From NCBI GenBank assembly GCA_964420285.1, contig CAYQTE010000092.1:1-14488 (forward strand): a DNA stretch of 14,488 nt, read 5' to 3'. The position numbers and the translations under genes are program-made. Source of the stretch: CAYQTE01 sp964420285 (GTDB lineage: Bacteria; Planctomycetota; Phycisphaerae; Tepidisphaerales; Tepidisphaeraceae). Under the pieces are notes generated by a model. The model was not told the DNA's origin. It did no database searches and was given only the letters and a program-made list of their open reading frames with translations. Shown piece after piece: positions 6,227-14,102 of this stretch; position 1 is the first letter of the stretch; each line of letters opens with the position of its first letter.

Positions 6227-7603
6227 TCATTGCGCGGGCACAGTGGCAGCGGATTTGGGCGCGTCGAACATGACGTCCTTGAAGACGACTTCGTGGTCGA
6301 GCAGGCGGGTGATATCGACGGTAGTCGCGGCCTGGGCGGGGCTGGGACGGAGGATGATGTCGCCGCGCTGGCCGATGAAATCCGGGCAGTAGTTGACGAA
6401 GGCCCAGCCGTGGGATTCGATCCCCCCGCTTGATGAGCCGCGCAGGACGAAGCCGCTGCCCTGGCGTTCGACGTTTTGGCATTTGAGGAATACGTCGAAC
6501 GCGCAGTCGACCGGAAGTATTTTGTTGGGGAACCAGATTTCAAAACCGCCGGATACTTGCTGGACGCGGACGATCTTGTAGGAGAGCGATTTGTCCACCT
6601 TGGCCGCGAGGCTCGGATCTTTGTAAAGTGTGACGGAGCGCTGGTCGGCCGGCACGAGCGTCCACGTTCCCTGCACGGTCAGATTGCCAAACACGCTGGG
6701 ATTGACCATGTACAGGGTTCCCGGACTGAAGACAGTTATTGCCAGAGGGTGCGGTCCCAGCGGCAGGCTGTCCGACACGGCTGGCAGCAGGGCAATCCGG
6801 CCCTCGGCGTCCACGCCGGGAGTTGGGTAGCCGCCGAGGAACGAGCCCCACGTGATCGGGCTGAGCAGCGGATCATGGGCCGATCCGGGAACGGATACCA
6901 GCGGCTCTTGCAGATTCGTAACGCGGGCGCCCGGTCCAAGCGAGTTTGAGCCGCGCAGTTCGATGTGAAGCTGGTAAGGAATCGGATCGCCGCGAGCGAC
7001 GATCGGGCGGATATTGAGCGTCGCGATTTCGGCCTGCGACTGATAGGTCTGCCAGTCCGCCGCGGAAACCTGGCCCTTGGATTGCAGAAGCTCGATCAAG
7101 CTGCCCCAAATGGGTTGCCACGGCGTGGCGCGATTGGCCTGAAGCGACAAGGCCGTGGCCACGACGGACTTGATCCCGGCCGGCGAAAGGCTGTCGTGCT
7201 GGGCGCGGTAGAGGAGTTCACGGCGGTTGGGAGCGGGATAGTTCTCGCGTATCGCGTCGTGCAATACCCATGGGGTTGGCTTGAGCCGGATAAGGTCGAT
7301 GTCGCGCACGGACATGGTAATCAGCGTTGCCAGCGGGATCGCACCGAAAAGAGCCACTGCCAGGCCGCCGTAGATCAGGCCTTCATACCGCTGGCGCGTG
7401 CCGATGCGGATGTTCCGGTCGGAGACAAGTTTGGTGCCGCATTCGGGACAGATGTGGCTGTCAGGAGGTTGGCCGAAGAGGTCGTAGCCGCAATGGACGC
7501 AATGGGGATGGTCATCAATGAGCCGCCCGCGCCGGCCGCGGAGTATCATCACGATTCCCGCGAGGGCTACGGCGGCGGAGATGGCGAACACATACCACGG
7601 CAT
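6227..7603 (-). CDS. Membrane protein with N-terminal zinc ribbon, unknown function
   Basis: A 458-residue hypothetical protein. A first membrane segment (about residues 4-22) is followed by a basic stretch (RGRRGR) and a zinc ribbon with Cys35, Cys38, Cys52 and Cys55 (CVHCGYDL...CPECG). A second membrane segment covers about 77-97. The remaining 360 or so residues form a beta-rich domain without recognised motifs. By the positive-inside rule the ribbon is cytoplasmic and the large C-terminal domain extracytoplasmic. The start has GGAGG five bases upstream (complement of 7609-7613). The gene begins 25 bp after the stop of the GH2 gene on the same strand, so the two are probably co-transcribed. 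The ribbon motif matches that of the 213-residue protein at 1509-2150, placed at the other end of the chain. A role linked to glycan use is suggested only by the operon. Confidence 0.85.
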   Translation of the reverse strand: MPWYVFAISAAVALAGIVMILRGRRGRLIDDHPHCVHCGYDLFGQPPDSHICPECGTKLVSDRNIRIGTRQRYEGLIYGGLAVALFGAIPLATLITMSVRDIDLIRLKPTPWVLHDAIRENYPAPNRRELLYRAQHDSLSPAGIKSVVATALSLQANRATPWQPIWGSLIELLQSKGQVSAADWQTYQSQAEIATLNIRPIVARGDPIPYQLHIELRGSNSLGPGARVTNLQEPLVSVPGSAHDPLLSPITWGSFLGGYPTPGVDAEGRIALLPAVSDSLPLGPHPLAITVFSPGTLYMVNPSVFGNLTVQGTWTLVPADQRSVTLYKDPSLAAKVDKSLSYKIVRVQQVSGGFEIWFPNKILPVDCAFDVFLKCQNVERQGSGFVLRGSSSGGIESHGWAFVNYCPDFIGQRGDIILRPSPAQAATTVDITRLLDHEVVFKDVMFDAPKSAATVPAQ

Positions 7604-7628
7604 AGGAACCTCCGGATGCAGCCACGCA

Positions 7629-10358
7629 TCACGGTTGAGCCGCCGGTCTTGGCTTCACGATCGCGGCGGTGTTGGGGGCGATGGCGCTGGGGCCGCCGGC
7701 GGTGAAGGTTTTGGCGTCGATCGTGGTGTTCCAGCCGTCGAGCGCGAGCAGGGGGTTTTGGCCGGCTAGGTCTTTGATGTCGGCTTCGATGGAGAATGTG
7801 CTGGATTCATCCGGGAGCAGGGAGATGTAGTTGTCGGTGTAATAGACGGGCAGAACGCGGGCATTGCTGGTCTGGCGGCGAAGTTGGACGTGGGCCATCA
7901 GGGCGACGACCTTGGCCGGGTTGTGCAGGGTGACGTCGAGCAGGCACTTGCCATCGGCGTCGCGGCGGGAGACCTGCGCGTCGAGCTTGACTTGCGGCAG
8001 CGTTTGCAGGGACGTGAAATCGGTCACATGCGAGGGCAGCGATTGCCAGTAGAAATTGTCGCTGAGAACCTTGTTGGCGCCGTCGAGCAGAACGAGCTTG
8101 ACGAAGACCACCGGCGACAATTTGGACGCATCCGGCCAGGTGAAGGTACCGACGTAATTGGCACTGGTCGGCAGAATCTTGGCGGGGAATTGGCGATCGT
8201 AGGCGACGGTGCCGTCGAGATTGATGATGCGGACCCACGCCTTGAGGTTGTCCATCATCACCGGCGTGTGGTTGATGACGCTGATGCCGTAGTCGTCCTG
8301 ATTGAGCTGAATGTGGACGTTCTCGCAGGCCTTGCGGGTTGCGAAGAGCGACGAATTGGGCTCAAGGTCATAGCTGTAAAGCTGCCAGACCATGCTCGGC
8401 TGGGAGCAGTTGCTCATCCAGGTGAGCACGCCGGTGCAGGGTTGGAACATGTAGGCGAAACGGCCTTCGTACATGGCGCGAAAGGCTTCGTAATTGGCCA
8501 GTTGCGCTTCGCGGACGAATTGGGGCAGGCCGGCCCATGCGCCGTAGCGCGAGGTGAGCACCGTCGGATACATGTTGTCCTTGGGCGATTGGGCGCCCCA
8601 GCAGAGATCGTGCTGGGCGAAATCGTCGTTGAGTGCTTCGGTGAGGTTCTGCCAGTCCTTGGCGGGCATCATGTTCTGGATGGCTTCCATGGTGGGGATG
8701 GAAACACTGCCGAGTTCGGTCTTGAAGGCTTCGACCCCGGGGCCGTCCTTGGGGAAGGTGAAATACTCCTGCGGCGTGCGCCAGCAATATGGGCCGTTGG
8801 ATCGCACGCCGGCGCCGTCAGTCGAACTGGGCTGGAAATGGCGCAGGGGTTCCAGCTCTTTCATGATGGCGACAAGGCCATCGAGGACGGCCTGCGGGGC
8901 GGGTTCACCTTCGTTACGGCCGCACCAGAGGGCGATGCACGGATGGTTGCGGAAGCGCAGGACTTTCTCGCGAACGTTGGCGAGATACATTTCGGTATCG
9001 AGGACATTGGGTCCGTCGCTGGGATTGGGCTGGAAGAACTCATCCCAGAGCATGAGGCCGTAGCGGTCGCAGAGGTCGTAGAAATCCTCGCTGGTGCTCT
9101 GGCCGACCCAGTTACGGATCATGTTGTAATTGGCCAGAGCGTGCATGCGGATCTGGGCTTCGAGTCGCTGGCGGGGGTTGCGTTTCATGGCTTCGTCCAT
9201 GCCCCAGTCGCCGCCCTTGCAGATGATCTTCACGCCGTTGACGCTGAGCGTGAGGTTTTCCGAATCGGGGACGGTGTAGGTGATCTTGCGGATGCCGAAC
9301 TGGACGTCCTGAGTATCGGAGGTTGCGCCGGCGCACGTGACCGCCAAATGGAACGAATCGAGGTTCTGCGGGCCGTAGCCGTTGGGCCACCAGAGTTTGG
9401 GATTGGCGATGTGCAGGGATGGAGTGGTGTTCCTGTCGAAATTCAGCGTTTTGGATTCCCCGGCCGCCAGACTGATCGGGGAACTGACTGTCGCACCATC
9501 GAGCGTGAAGCTGAACGCGCCGGTCTGCGGCGCATCGGTGACATTTTGGATGGTGGCTTGGAGGGTGAGATCGGCCGAATCGGTCTTGGGCAAAGGCAGA
9601 TCGCTGGTGACCAGCGGGTCTTTGATGACCAGCGGTCCGGTACAGGAGAGGAAGACCCGTTGCCAGATTCCCATGTCGCGATCACGGATGCCCATGATCC
9701 AGTCCCAGCCTATCGTGCAGAGGAACGTGGGGCCGTCTTCGCTCAGGATTCCGCCGTTGGGACCGGTGCCGTTGATGACGGTTTGTTCGAGCGGAATTCC
9801 GGGATGCGGCGGGGGCAGAATTTCGACGGCCAGCGCGGCGGGCTGTCCCGGCGCAACCAGCAATGTGATGTCGAAGATTCCGCGCGTGAAGGCGCCATGA
9901 ATCTCGCCGGCCTTCTGGCCGTTGACCCAGACGTTGGCCTTGTAGTTGATGCCGTCGAAATTGAGCCATATGTGTCGGCCGGCGTAGTCGGCCGGAACGG
10001 TGAACTGGTTGCGATACCAATAGTTGGTTCGGCAGAGTGTGTCGGGGATAGTGCGGTTGTTCTCGCCGTAAAGCGGTTCGGGATAGACGCCGTTGTTCAC
10101 CAGGGTGGTCAGTACGGTTCCGGGGACGGTGGCCTTATACCAATCAGCGGCGGCGAAGGTGGTTTGCGAGACGGCATCGCCGGTTTGCGGGGCCTTGGCC
10201 TGGTCCTGCATGGTCCAGCCGGTGGACAGGACGGTGATGGGAATCAGGGCGGCATCGGCGGCATGTGCGATGCGCGGCCGTTGCGACACGATCGCGATGA
10301 AGATGATCATCAGGACCAGGCGGGCGGTGTTGAGCGAGCATCGAGCGACTTGCGACAT
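7629..10358 (-). CDS. Secreted glycoside hydrolase family 2, beta-mannosidase / exo-beta-glucosaminidase type
   Basis: A 909-residue retaining exo-hydrolase expected to release beta-linked mannose, glucosamine or a similar terminal sugar outside the cytoplasm. A signal peptide covers about residues 1-33 (cleavage near AHA/ADA). A jelly-roll sugar-binding domain (about 45-235, with WYRNQFTVP and NVWVNGQKAGEIHGAFT) precedes an Ig-like domain (about 245-358, ending with WWPNGYGPQNL). The TIM barrel starts near 360. In it, ALWCGRNEGEP puts the acid/base at Glu483, and KTELGS puts the nucleophile at Glu548. C-terminal beta domains follow to the end. This layout matches the endo-mannosidase/CsxA branch of GH2 rather than LacZ. 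Which sugar is cleaved cannot be read from sequence. GGAGG six bases before the ATG (complement of 10365-10369) fixes the start. It leads an operon with the zinc-ribbon membrane protein and is divergent from the sugar ABC importer. Confidence 0.93.
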   Translation of the reverse strand: MSQVARCSLNTARLVLMIIFIAIVSQRPRIAHAADAALIPITVLSTGWTMQDQAKAPQTGDAVSQTTFAAADWYKATVPGTVLTTLVNNGVYPEPLYGENNRTIPDTLCRTNYWYRNQFTVPADYAGRHIWLNFDGINYKANVWVNGQKAGEIHGAFTRGIFDITLLVAPGQPAALAVEILPPPHPGIPLEQTVINGTGPNGGILSEDGPTFLCTIGWDWIMGIRDRDMGIWQRVFLSCTGPLVIKDPLVTSDLPLPKTDSADLTLQATIQNVTDAPQTGAFSFTLDGATVSSPISLAAGESKTLNFDRNTTPSLHIANPKLWWPNGYGPQNLDSFHLAVTCAGATSDTQDVQFGIRKITYTVPDSENLTLSVNGVKIICKGGDWGMDEAMKRNPRQRLEAQIRMHALANYNMIRNWVGQSTSEDFYDLCDRYGLMLWDEFFQPNPSDGPNVLDTEMYLANVREKVLRFRNHPCIALWCGRNEGEPAPQAVLDGLVAIMKELEPLRHFQPSSTDGAGVRSNGPYCWRTPQEYFTFPKDGPGVEAFKTELGSVSIPTMEAIQNMMPAKDWQNLTEALNDDFAQHDLCWGAQSPKDNMYPTVLTSRYGAWAGLPQFVREAQLANYEAFRAMYEGRFAYMFQPCTGVLTWMSNCSQPSMVWQLYSYDLEPNSSLFATRKACENVHIQLNQDDYGISVINHTPVMMDNLKAWVRIINLDGTVAYDRQFPAKILPTSANYVGTFTWPDASKLSPVVFVKLVLLDGANKVLSDNFYWQSLPSHVTDFTSLQTLPQVKLDAQVSRRDADGKCLLDVTLHNPAKVVALMAHVQLRRQTSNARVLPVYYTDNYISLLPDESSTFSIEADIKDLAGQNPLLALDGWNTTIDAKTFTAGGPSAIAPNTAAIVKPRPAAQP

Positions 10359-10374
10359 GTGCAGCCTCCAAAGC

Positions 10375-10392
10375 CCCGCCGGACCCGGCGGG
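10375..10392 (-). promoter_or_regulatory. GC-rich hairpin in the GH2 leader
   Basis: CCCGCCGG at 10375-10382 and CCGGCGGG at 10385-10392 are perfect complements with only two bases between, so the real loop would be four bases on a seven-pair stem. On the GH2 transcript the stem ends five bases before the GGAGG ribosome site, close enough to affect its access. No effect is proven. Confidence 0.35.
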
Positions 10393-10412
10393 TGGGAAAT
10401 GGGTGCGTGAAT

Positions 10413-10441
10413 TTGTTATCCAGACCGCCGCACTTTACAAT
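10413..10441 (+). promoter_or_regulatory. Sigma70-like promoter of the ABC importer operon
   Basis: TTGTTA (10413-10418, four of six matches to the -35 consensus) and TACAAT (10436-10441, five of six to the -10) are separated by exactly 17 bases. The expected start of transcription near 10448 leaves a leader of about 50 bases before the binding-protein gene. Confidence 0.5.
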
Positions 10442-10465
10442 ACCGGCCGACAGTTCGACGATCAA
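10437..10465 (-). promoter_or_regulatory. Sigma70-like promoter of the GH2 operon, overlapping the divergent promoter
   Basis: On the minus strand TTGATC (complement of 10460-10465) and TATTGT (complement of 10437-10442) are separated by 17 bases; each matches consensus at four of six positions. The -10 box overlaps that of the plus-strand promoter almost fully. The matches are weaker than on the plus strand. Confidence 0.35.
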
Positions 10466-10485
10466 ACCGATGGTGGCGTTTCGTC

Positions 10486-10492
10486 AAAGGAG
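10486..10492 (+). promoter_or_regulatory. Ribosome binding site deciding the start of the binding-protein gene
   Basis: AAAGGAG lies six bases before the ATG at 10499. The frame is open upstream to a GTG at 10403, but that extension would translate the promoter and lacks a signal peptide at its N-terminus, so the ATG at 10499 is chosen. Confidence 0.8.
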
Positions 10493-10498
10493 AACGAG

Positions 10499-11527
10499 AT
10501 GAAAACGGCGGCGTGGAAGGTATCGGCAATCCTGTCCGTGGCAGCGGGGTTGGTCATGCTTGTGGCGGGGTGCGGCAAGGGCGACAACTCGAGCCAAGTG
10601 GGAACAAACCCGCAGCCCGCGCAGCCCACGAAATTGAAGATCGCCGTCATCCCCAAGGGGACGACGCATGATTATTGGAAATCGGTGCATGCCGGCGCCG
10701 ACGCGGCCGCCAAGGATCTGGGCGTCACCATCGACTATCAGGGCCCATTGAAGGAGGACGATGTCACCAACCAACAGAATATCGTCGAGCAGTTTACGGC
10801 CGACAAGGAAAACGGCATCGTGCTGGCGCCGCTCAGCGATTCGGCCTTGCTGGTGCCGGTTCAATCCGCGATGGCCAAGAAGATACCCGTCGTTGTCATT
10901 GACTCGGCGCTGGGTGGCACGGCCGGCACCGATTACGTCAGCTATGTCAGCACGAACAACCACCAGGGTGGTGTGATGGCGGGTGACCAGATGGTCAAGC
11001 TGCTGGGCGGCAAGGGCAAACTGGTGATGCTGCGATACGCGAGTTTCTCGGCCAGCACCAACGAGCGAGAGGCCGGCTTCATGGATGCCATCAAGGCCGC
11101 AAACGACAAATCCCCCGGCAGCTTTACCTGGATCAGCAACAACCAGCACGCCGGCGCCACCGAAAGCGAGGCCCAGCAGACGGCCGAGAACATGCTGGAT
11201 GATCTCAAGCAGGCGGACGGCGTCTATTGCCCCAATGAATCCAGCACGATGGGCATGCTCAAGGCCCTCCAGGAAAACAATCTGACCGGCAAGAAGATAT
11301 TCGTTGGTTTTGACGCGACGACGGCCGAAGTCGATGCCCTTAAGGCAGGCCTTATCAACGCGTTGGTGTCGCAGAACCCGTACCGCATGGGTTATCTGGG
11401 CGTGCAGACGTGCGTGGCGGCGATCAAGGGTCAGAAAGTCGATCTGCAACAGGACAGCGGCGTCAAGCTGGTTACGCCCGAGAACGTCAACGACCCGGAC
11501 ATGGTGAAGTTCCTCAACCCCGGTTGA
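10499..11527 (+). CDS. Sugar ABC transporter substrate-binding lipoprotein (RbsB-like)
   Basis: A 342-residue binding protein that captures a monosaccharide outside the cytoplasmic membrane and delivers it to the permease. The N-terminus is a lipoprotein signal (MKTAAWK, then a hydrophobic stretch) ending in the lipobox LVAGC, so Cys25 is the expected lipid anchor. A Ser/Gln/Pro linker leads into a type I periplasmic-binding fold. It starts at KLKIAVIPKG and has the typical elements HDYWKSVHAGADAAAKDLGV, NGIVLAPLSDSALLVPVQSA and KKIPVVVIDS, and later GVYCPNESSTMGMLKAL and KIFVGFDATTAEVDALKAG. The family is the ribose/galactose-type sugar binders (Peripla_BP_4). The ligand cannot be read from sequence; rhamnose or mannose would fit the neighbouring hydrolases. 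It is the first gene of a three-gene operon, with the ATPase starting 32 bp after its stop. Confidence 0.93.
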   Translation: MKTAAWKVSAILSVAAGLVMLVAGCGKGDNSSQVGTNPQPAQPTKLKIAVIPKGTTHDYWKSVHAGADAAAKDLGVTIDYQGPLKEDDVTNQQNIVEQFTADKENGIVLAPLSDSALLVPVQSAMAKKIPVVVIDSALGGTAGTDYVSYVSTNNHQGGVMAGDQMVKLLGGKGKLVMLRYASFSASTNEREAGFMDAIKAANDKSPGSFTWISNNQHAGATESEAQQTAENMLDDLKQADGVYCPNESSTMGMLKALQENNLTGKKIFVGFDATTAEVDALKAGLINALVSQNPYRMGYLGVQTCVAAIKGQKVDLQQDSGVKLVTPENVNDPDMVKFLNPG

Positions 11528-11559
11528 ACGTCGGTTCGGATCCCACAAACCCGTCCGTG

Positions 11560-13056
11560 ATGACGCAGGTTCAGTCCAACATCCCCCGCCTGCAGATGCA
11601 GGGTGTGCGCAAGCGGTTCGGCGAGAGCATCGCCTTGGCGGGCGTTGATTTCGCCGTGTCCAGCGGCGAGGTCATGGCCCTGGTCGGCGAGAATGGCGCC
11701 GGCAAGAGTACGCTCATGAAGATCCTCTCCGGCGCCTATCAGCCGGACGAAGGTGAAATGTGGCTGGACGGCAAGCCCTATCGCCCGTCCGGCCCGCACG
11801 CGGCCAGAAGCGCGGGCGTCGCGATGATCTACCAGGAGTTGTCGCTGGCTCGCCACCTCAGCGTGATGGAGAACATTCTCCTGGGCATGGAGCCAACGCT
11901 TGGGCCGCTGATGAACTGGACCCAGATGCGACAACGCGCCGCCGAGGCGATGGCCCAGCTTGGCCGGCCGGATATTCGTCCCGATCGGCCGCTGGCGGAG
12001 TTGTCGATTGCCGAGCAGCAACTGGTCGAGATCGCCCGCGCCGTGGCTGTCGGCTGCCGCGTGCTGGTGCTCGACGAGCCAACCAGCAGCCTCACGCTCA
12101 ATGACATTCCCCGGCTCTTTGATCTGGTCCGCCGCCTTCGGTCGCAGGGGCTGGCGATCGTCTACATCTCGCATTTCCTGGAGGAAGTTCGCGAGATCAG
12201 CGATCGCTTCACAGTTTTGCGTGACGGGCAAAGTGTCGGCGGCGACAGCACGCCGGCGGTGCCGACAGCGAAGATCATCGCCATGATGGTCGGCCGTGAC
12301 GTGGCGGACCTGTATCCACGATCGCCGCGGCAGCGGGGCGCGGCGCTGCTGGAGATCGATGGCCTCAGCGGCGACCGAAAGCCGATCGGGGCGAGTTTCA
12401 CTCTTCATCACGGCGAAGTCCTGGGCATCGCCGGTCTGGTCGGCGCGGGGCGCACGGAACTGGTGCGGTCGATTTTCGGATTGAATCCGGTGCGCAGCGG
12501 GCAGATCAAGCTGGGCCATTACAGCGGCGCCCGCCCCCCGGCTCAGTGCTGGCGCGCAGGCATGGGCATGCTTAGCGAAGACCGCAAGGTCGAAGGGCTG
12601 GCGATCGGCTTGAGCATCGCGGACAATCTCACGCTTACGCGGCTGGGGCCGTTTGTGTCTCCCTTGCGACTGCTCTCCGATAGCCGCGCATGGGTGCGCC
12701 GACTGGGCATTCACTGCCTTTCGCCGCGGCAGCGCGTGGGCGATCTGTCCGGCGGCAATCAGCAGAAGGTGGCGATCGCCCGCCTTCTGCATCACGATGT
12801 GGATGTGTTTCTTTTGGACGAACCGACGCGTGGCATCGATATCGGGTCCAAGGCGGAGATTTACCGCGTCATCGACGAATTGGCCTGTCGCGGCAAGGCA
12901 GTTCTTATGGTCAGCAGCTATCTTCCCGAACTTCTGGGGGTGTGCGATCAGGTGGCCGTCATGTGCAAGGGCCGGCTTTCGGCCCCCGTGCCGGTGGACC
13001 AGATCAACGAACATCAAATCATGCTGGCCGCGACGGCGGGCACGGAGGCGGCATGA
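11560..13056 (+). CDS. Sugar ABC transporter ATPase, tandem domains (RbsA-like)
   Basis: A 498-residue cytoplasmic ATPase with two fused nucleotide-binding domains that powers the importer. In domain 1, Walker A is GENGAGKST (43-51), the signature LSIAEQQ (148-154) and Walker B VLVLDEPTSS (168-177). In domain 2, the Walker A region reads GLVGAGRTE (292-300) with Arg where Lys is usual, followed by the signature LSGGNQQ (396-402) and Walker B FLLDEPTRG (417-425). The degenerate second Walker A and the LSI-type first signature are normal for the RbsA/MglA/XylG/AraG group, so they do not suggest decay. The ATG at 11560 is chosen because homologous sequence starts right after it; a GTG lies one codon earlier, and no clear Shine-Dalgarno is visible. 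The stop overlaps the permease start (ATGA), indicating translational coupling. Confidence 0.95.
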   Translation: MTQVQSNIPRLQMQGVRKRFGESIALAGVDFAVSSGEVMALVGENGAGKSTLMKILSGAYQPDEGEMWLDGKPYRPSGPHAARSAGVAMIYQELSLARHLSVMENILLGMEPTLGPLMNWTQMRQRAAEAMAQLGRPDIRPDRPLAELSIAEQQLVEIARAVAVGCRVLVLDEPTSSLTLNDIPRLFDLVRRLRSQGLAIVYISHFLEEVREISDRFTVLRDGQSVGGDSTPAVPTAKIIAMMVGRDVADLYPRSPRQRGAALLEIDGLSGDRKPIGASFTLHHGEVLGIAGLVGAGRTELVRSIFGLNPVRSGQIKLGHYSGARPPAQCWRAGMGMLSEDRKVEGLAIGLSIADNLTLTRLGPFVSPLRLLSDSRAWVRRLGIHCLSPRQRVGDLSGGNQQKVAIARLLHHDVDVFLLDEPTRGIDIGSKAEIYRVIDELACRGKAVLMVSSYLPELLGVCDQVAVMCKGRLSAPVPVDQINEHQIMLAATAGTEAA

Positions 13057-14093
13057 CAACCCGCAATACGACATCGCGGCCGGCACTGCCGGTTCTGGAT
13101 TACGGGACGGAAACGTCCACCCATTGGCAGCGCGTTGGGAGCGTGCTCAACAGCCTCGGGCCCTTGATGGCGCTGATGCTCGTGTTCGCTTTCTTTTCCG
13201 TGGAAAGACCCACGCGATTCTTTACCTGGCCAAATTTCCAGATCATCCTGATTCACATGGCCGTCGTCGCGACGGCGGCGCTGGGCATGACCTGTGTCAT
13301 CGTGTCCGGCGGGATCGATCTGTCGGTCGGATCGTCGATCGCGCTATGCACTGTTGTCATCGCTCAATGCATCATCGCGGGCCAATCTCCAGTTGTCTCA
13401 GCCATTTGCGGAATCCTCGCCTGCATGTGCATCGGCCTGCTCATCGGGTTGCTGGTGACGACGCTGAAGTTGAGTCCGTTCATCGTGACGCTGGGGTTGT
13501 GGGGCGCAGTGCGCGGCTTTGCCAAGTGGTGTTCCGGCGACACCAACGTCAATCCGCCGACCCGCGTGACCCACACCTGGCTGTTTCACCTCCTGGACAT
13601 TCTCCACGACGACCAGTGGCAGAGGATCTTCCCGATCGGCGTGTGGATCATGTTCGCGCTGACGATCGTGGTCGGATTGATCCTCCGCTACACGCGCTTT
13701 GGACGGCATGTCTTCGCCATCGGCTCCAACGAGCAGACCGCGCGGTTGTGCGGCGTGCGCGTCGAACTCGGCAAGGTGATGATCTATCTCTTTGCCACCT
13801 TTTTCGTCGGGATTGCCGGCGTGCTGGAATTCTCCCACCTGCGGATCGGCGATCCCACCACCGCCGACGGCCTGGAATTGAACGTCATCGCTGCCGTGGT
13901 CATTGGCGGCGCCAGCATGACCGGCGGTCAGGGCGGCGTGGCCGGCACGCTTGTCGGGGCGATGCTCATGACCGTCGTCAACAACGGCTGCACGGAGATG
14001 GGAATGGCGACATCCATTCAGCAGATCGTGACCGGCGTGATCATCGTGCTGGCCGCGGTCCTGGACCACTTCCGCCACCGCCGATCGACGTGA
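13053..14093 (+). CDS. Sugar ABC transporter permease (RbsC-like)
   Basis: A 346-residue integral membrane protein forming the import channel. After a polar N-terminal tail of about 33 residues there are roughly eight to ten hydrophobic segments, for example about 35-50, 62-83, 95-137, 194-212, 243-260, 275-313 and 322-338. Family marks are VIVSGGIDLSVGS (82-94), SPFIVTLG (141-148) and the cytoplasmic ATPase-contact loop with GRHVFAIGSNEQTARLCGV (217-235), all typical of the BPD_transp_2 family of ribose/xylose/rhamnose permeases. Translation begins inside the end of the ATPase gene (ATGA at 13053-13056). The fold does not reveal the substrate. The gene ends nine bases before the 3' end of the convergent topoisomerase gene, with no terminator hairpin between them. 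Confidence 0.94.
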   Translation: MTTRNTTSRPALPVLDYGTETSTHWQRVGSVLNSLGPLMALMLVFAFFSVERPTRFFTWPNFQIILIHMAVVATAALGMTCVIVSGGIDLSVGSSIALCTVVIAQCIIAGQSPVVSAICGILACMCIGLLIGLLVTTLKLSPFIVTLGLWGAVRGFAKWCSGDTNVNPPTRVTHTWLFHLLDILHDDQWQRIFPIGVWIMFALTIVVGLILRYTRFGRHVFAIGSNEQTARLCGVRVELGKVMIYLFATFFVGIAGVLEFSHLRIGDPTTADGLELNVIAAVVIGGASMTGGQGGVAGTLVGAMLMTVVNNGCTEMGMATSIQQIVTGVIIVLAAVLDHFRHRRST

Positions 14094-14102
14094 TGGGTTT
14101 GT

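Noticed and set aside
10403..10498. GTG extension of the binding-protein gene by 32 codons
   Set aside because: It would translate the promoter and place the lipoprotein signal internally. AAAGGAG before the ATG at 10499 decides the start.
7884..10502. Long plus-strand open frame (872 codons) opposite the GH2 gene
   Set aside because: It shadows a GH2 gene whose catalytic motifs, signal peptide and ribosome site are all present; the product has no recognisable motif and would run through the divergent promoter region.
12433..12459. Lys-to-Arg change in the second Walker A of the ABC ATPase as a sign of decay
   Set aside because: A degenerate second Walker A is usual in RbsA-type tandem ATPases; all other motifs are intact.
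11431..13086. Minus-strand open frame (551 codons) opposite the ABC ATPase
   Set aside because: It is the antisense shadow of a gene with all ABC motifs, and it crosses three gene boundaries.
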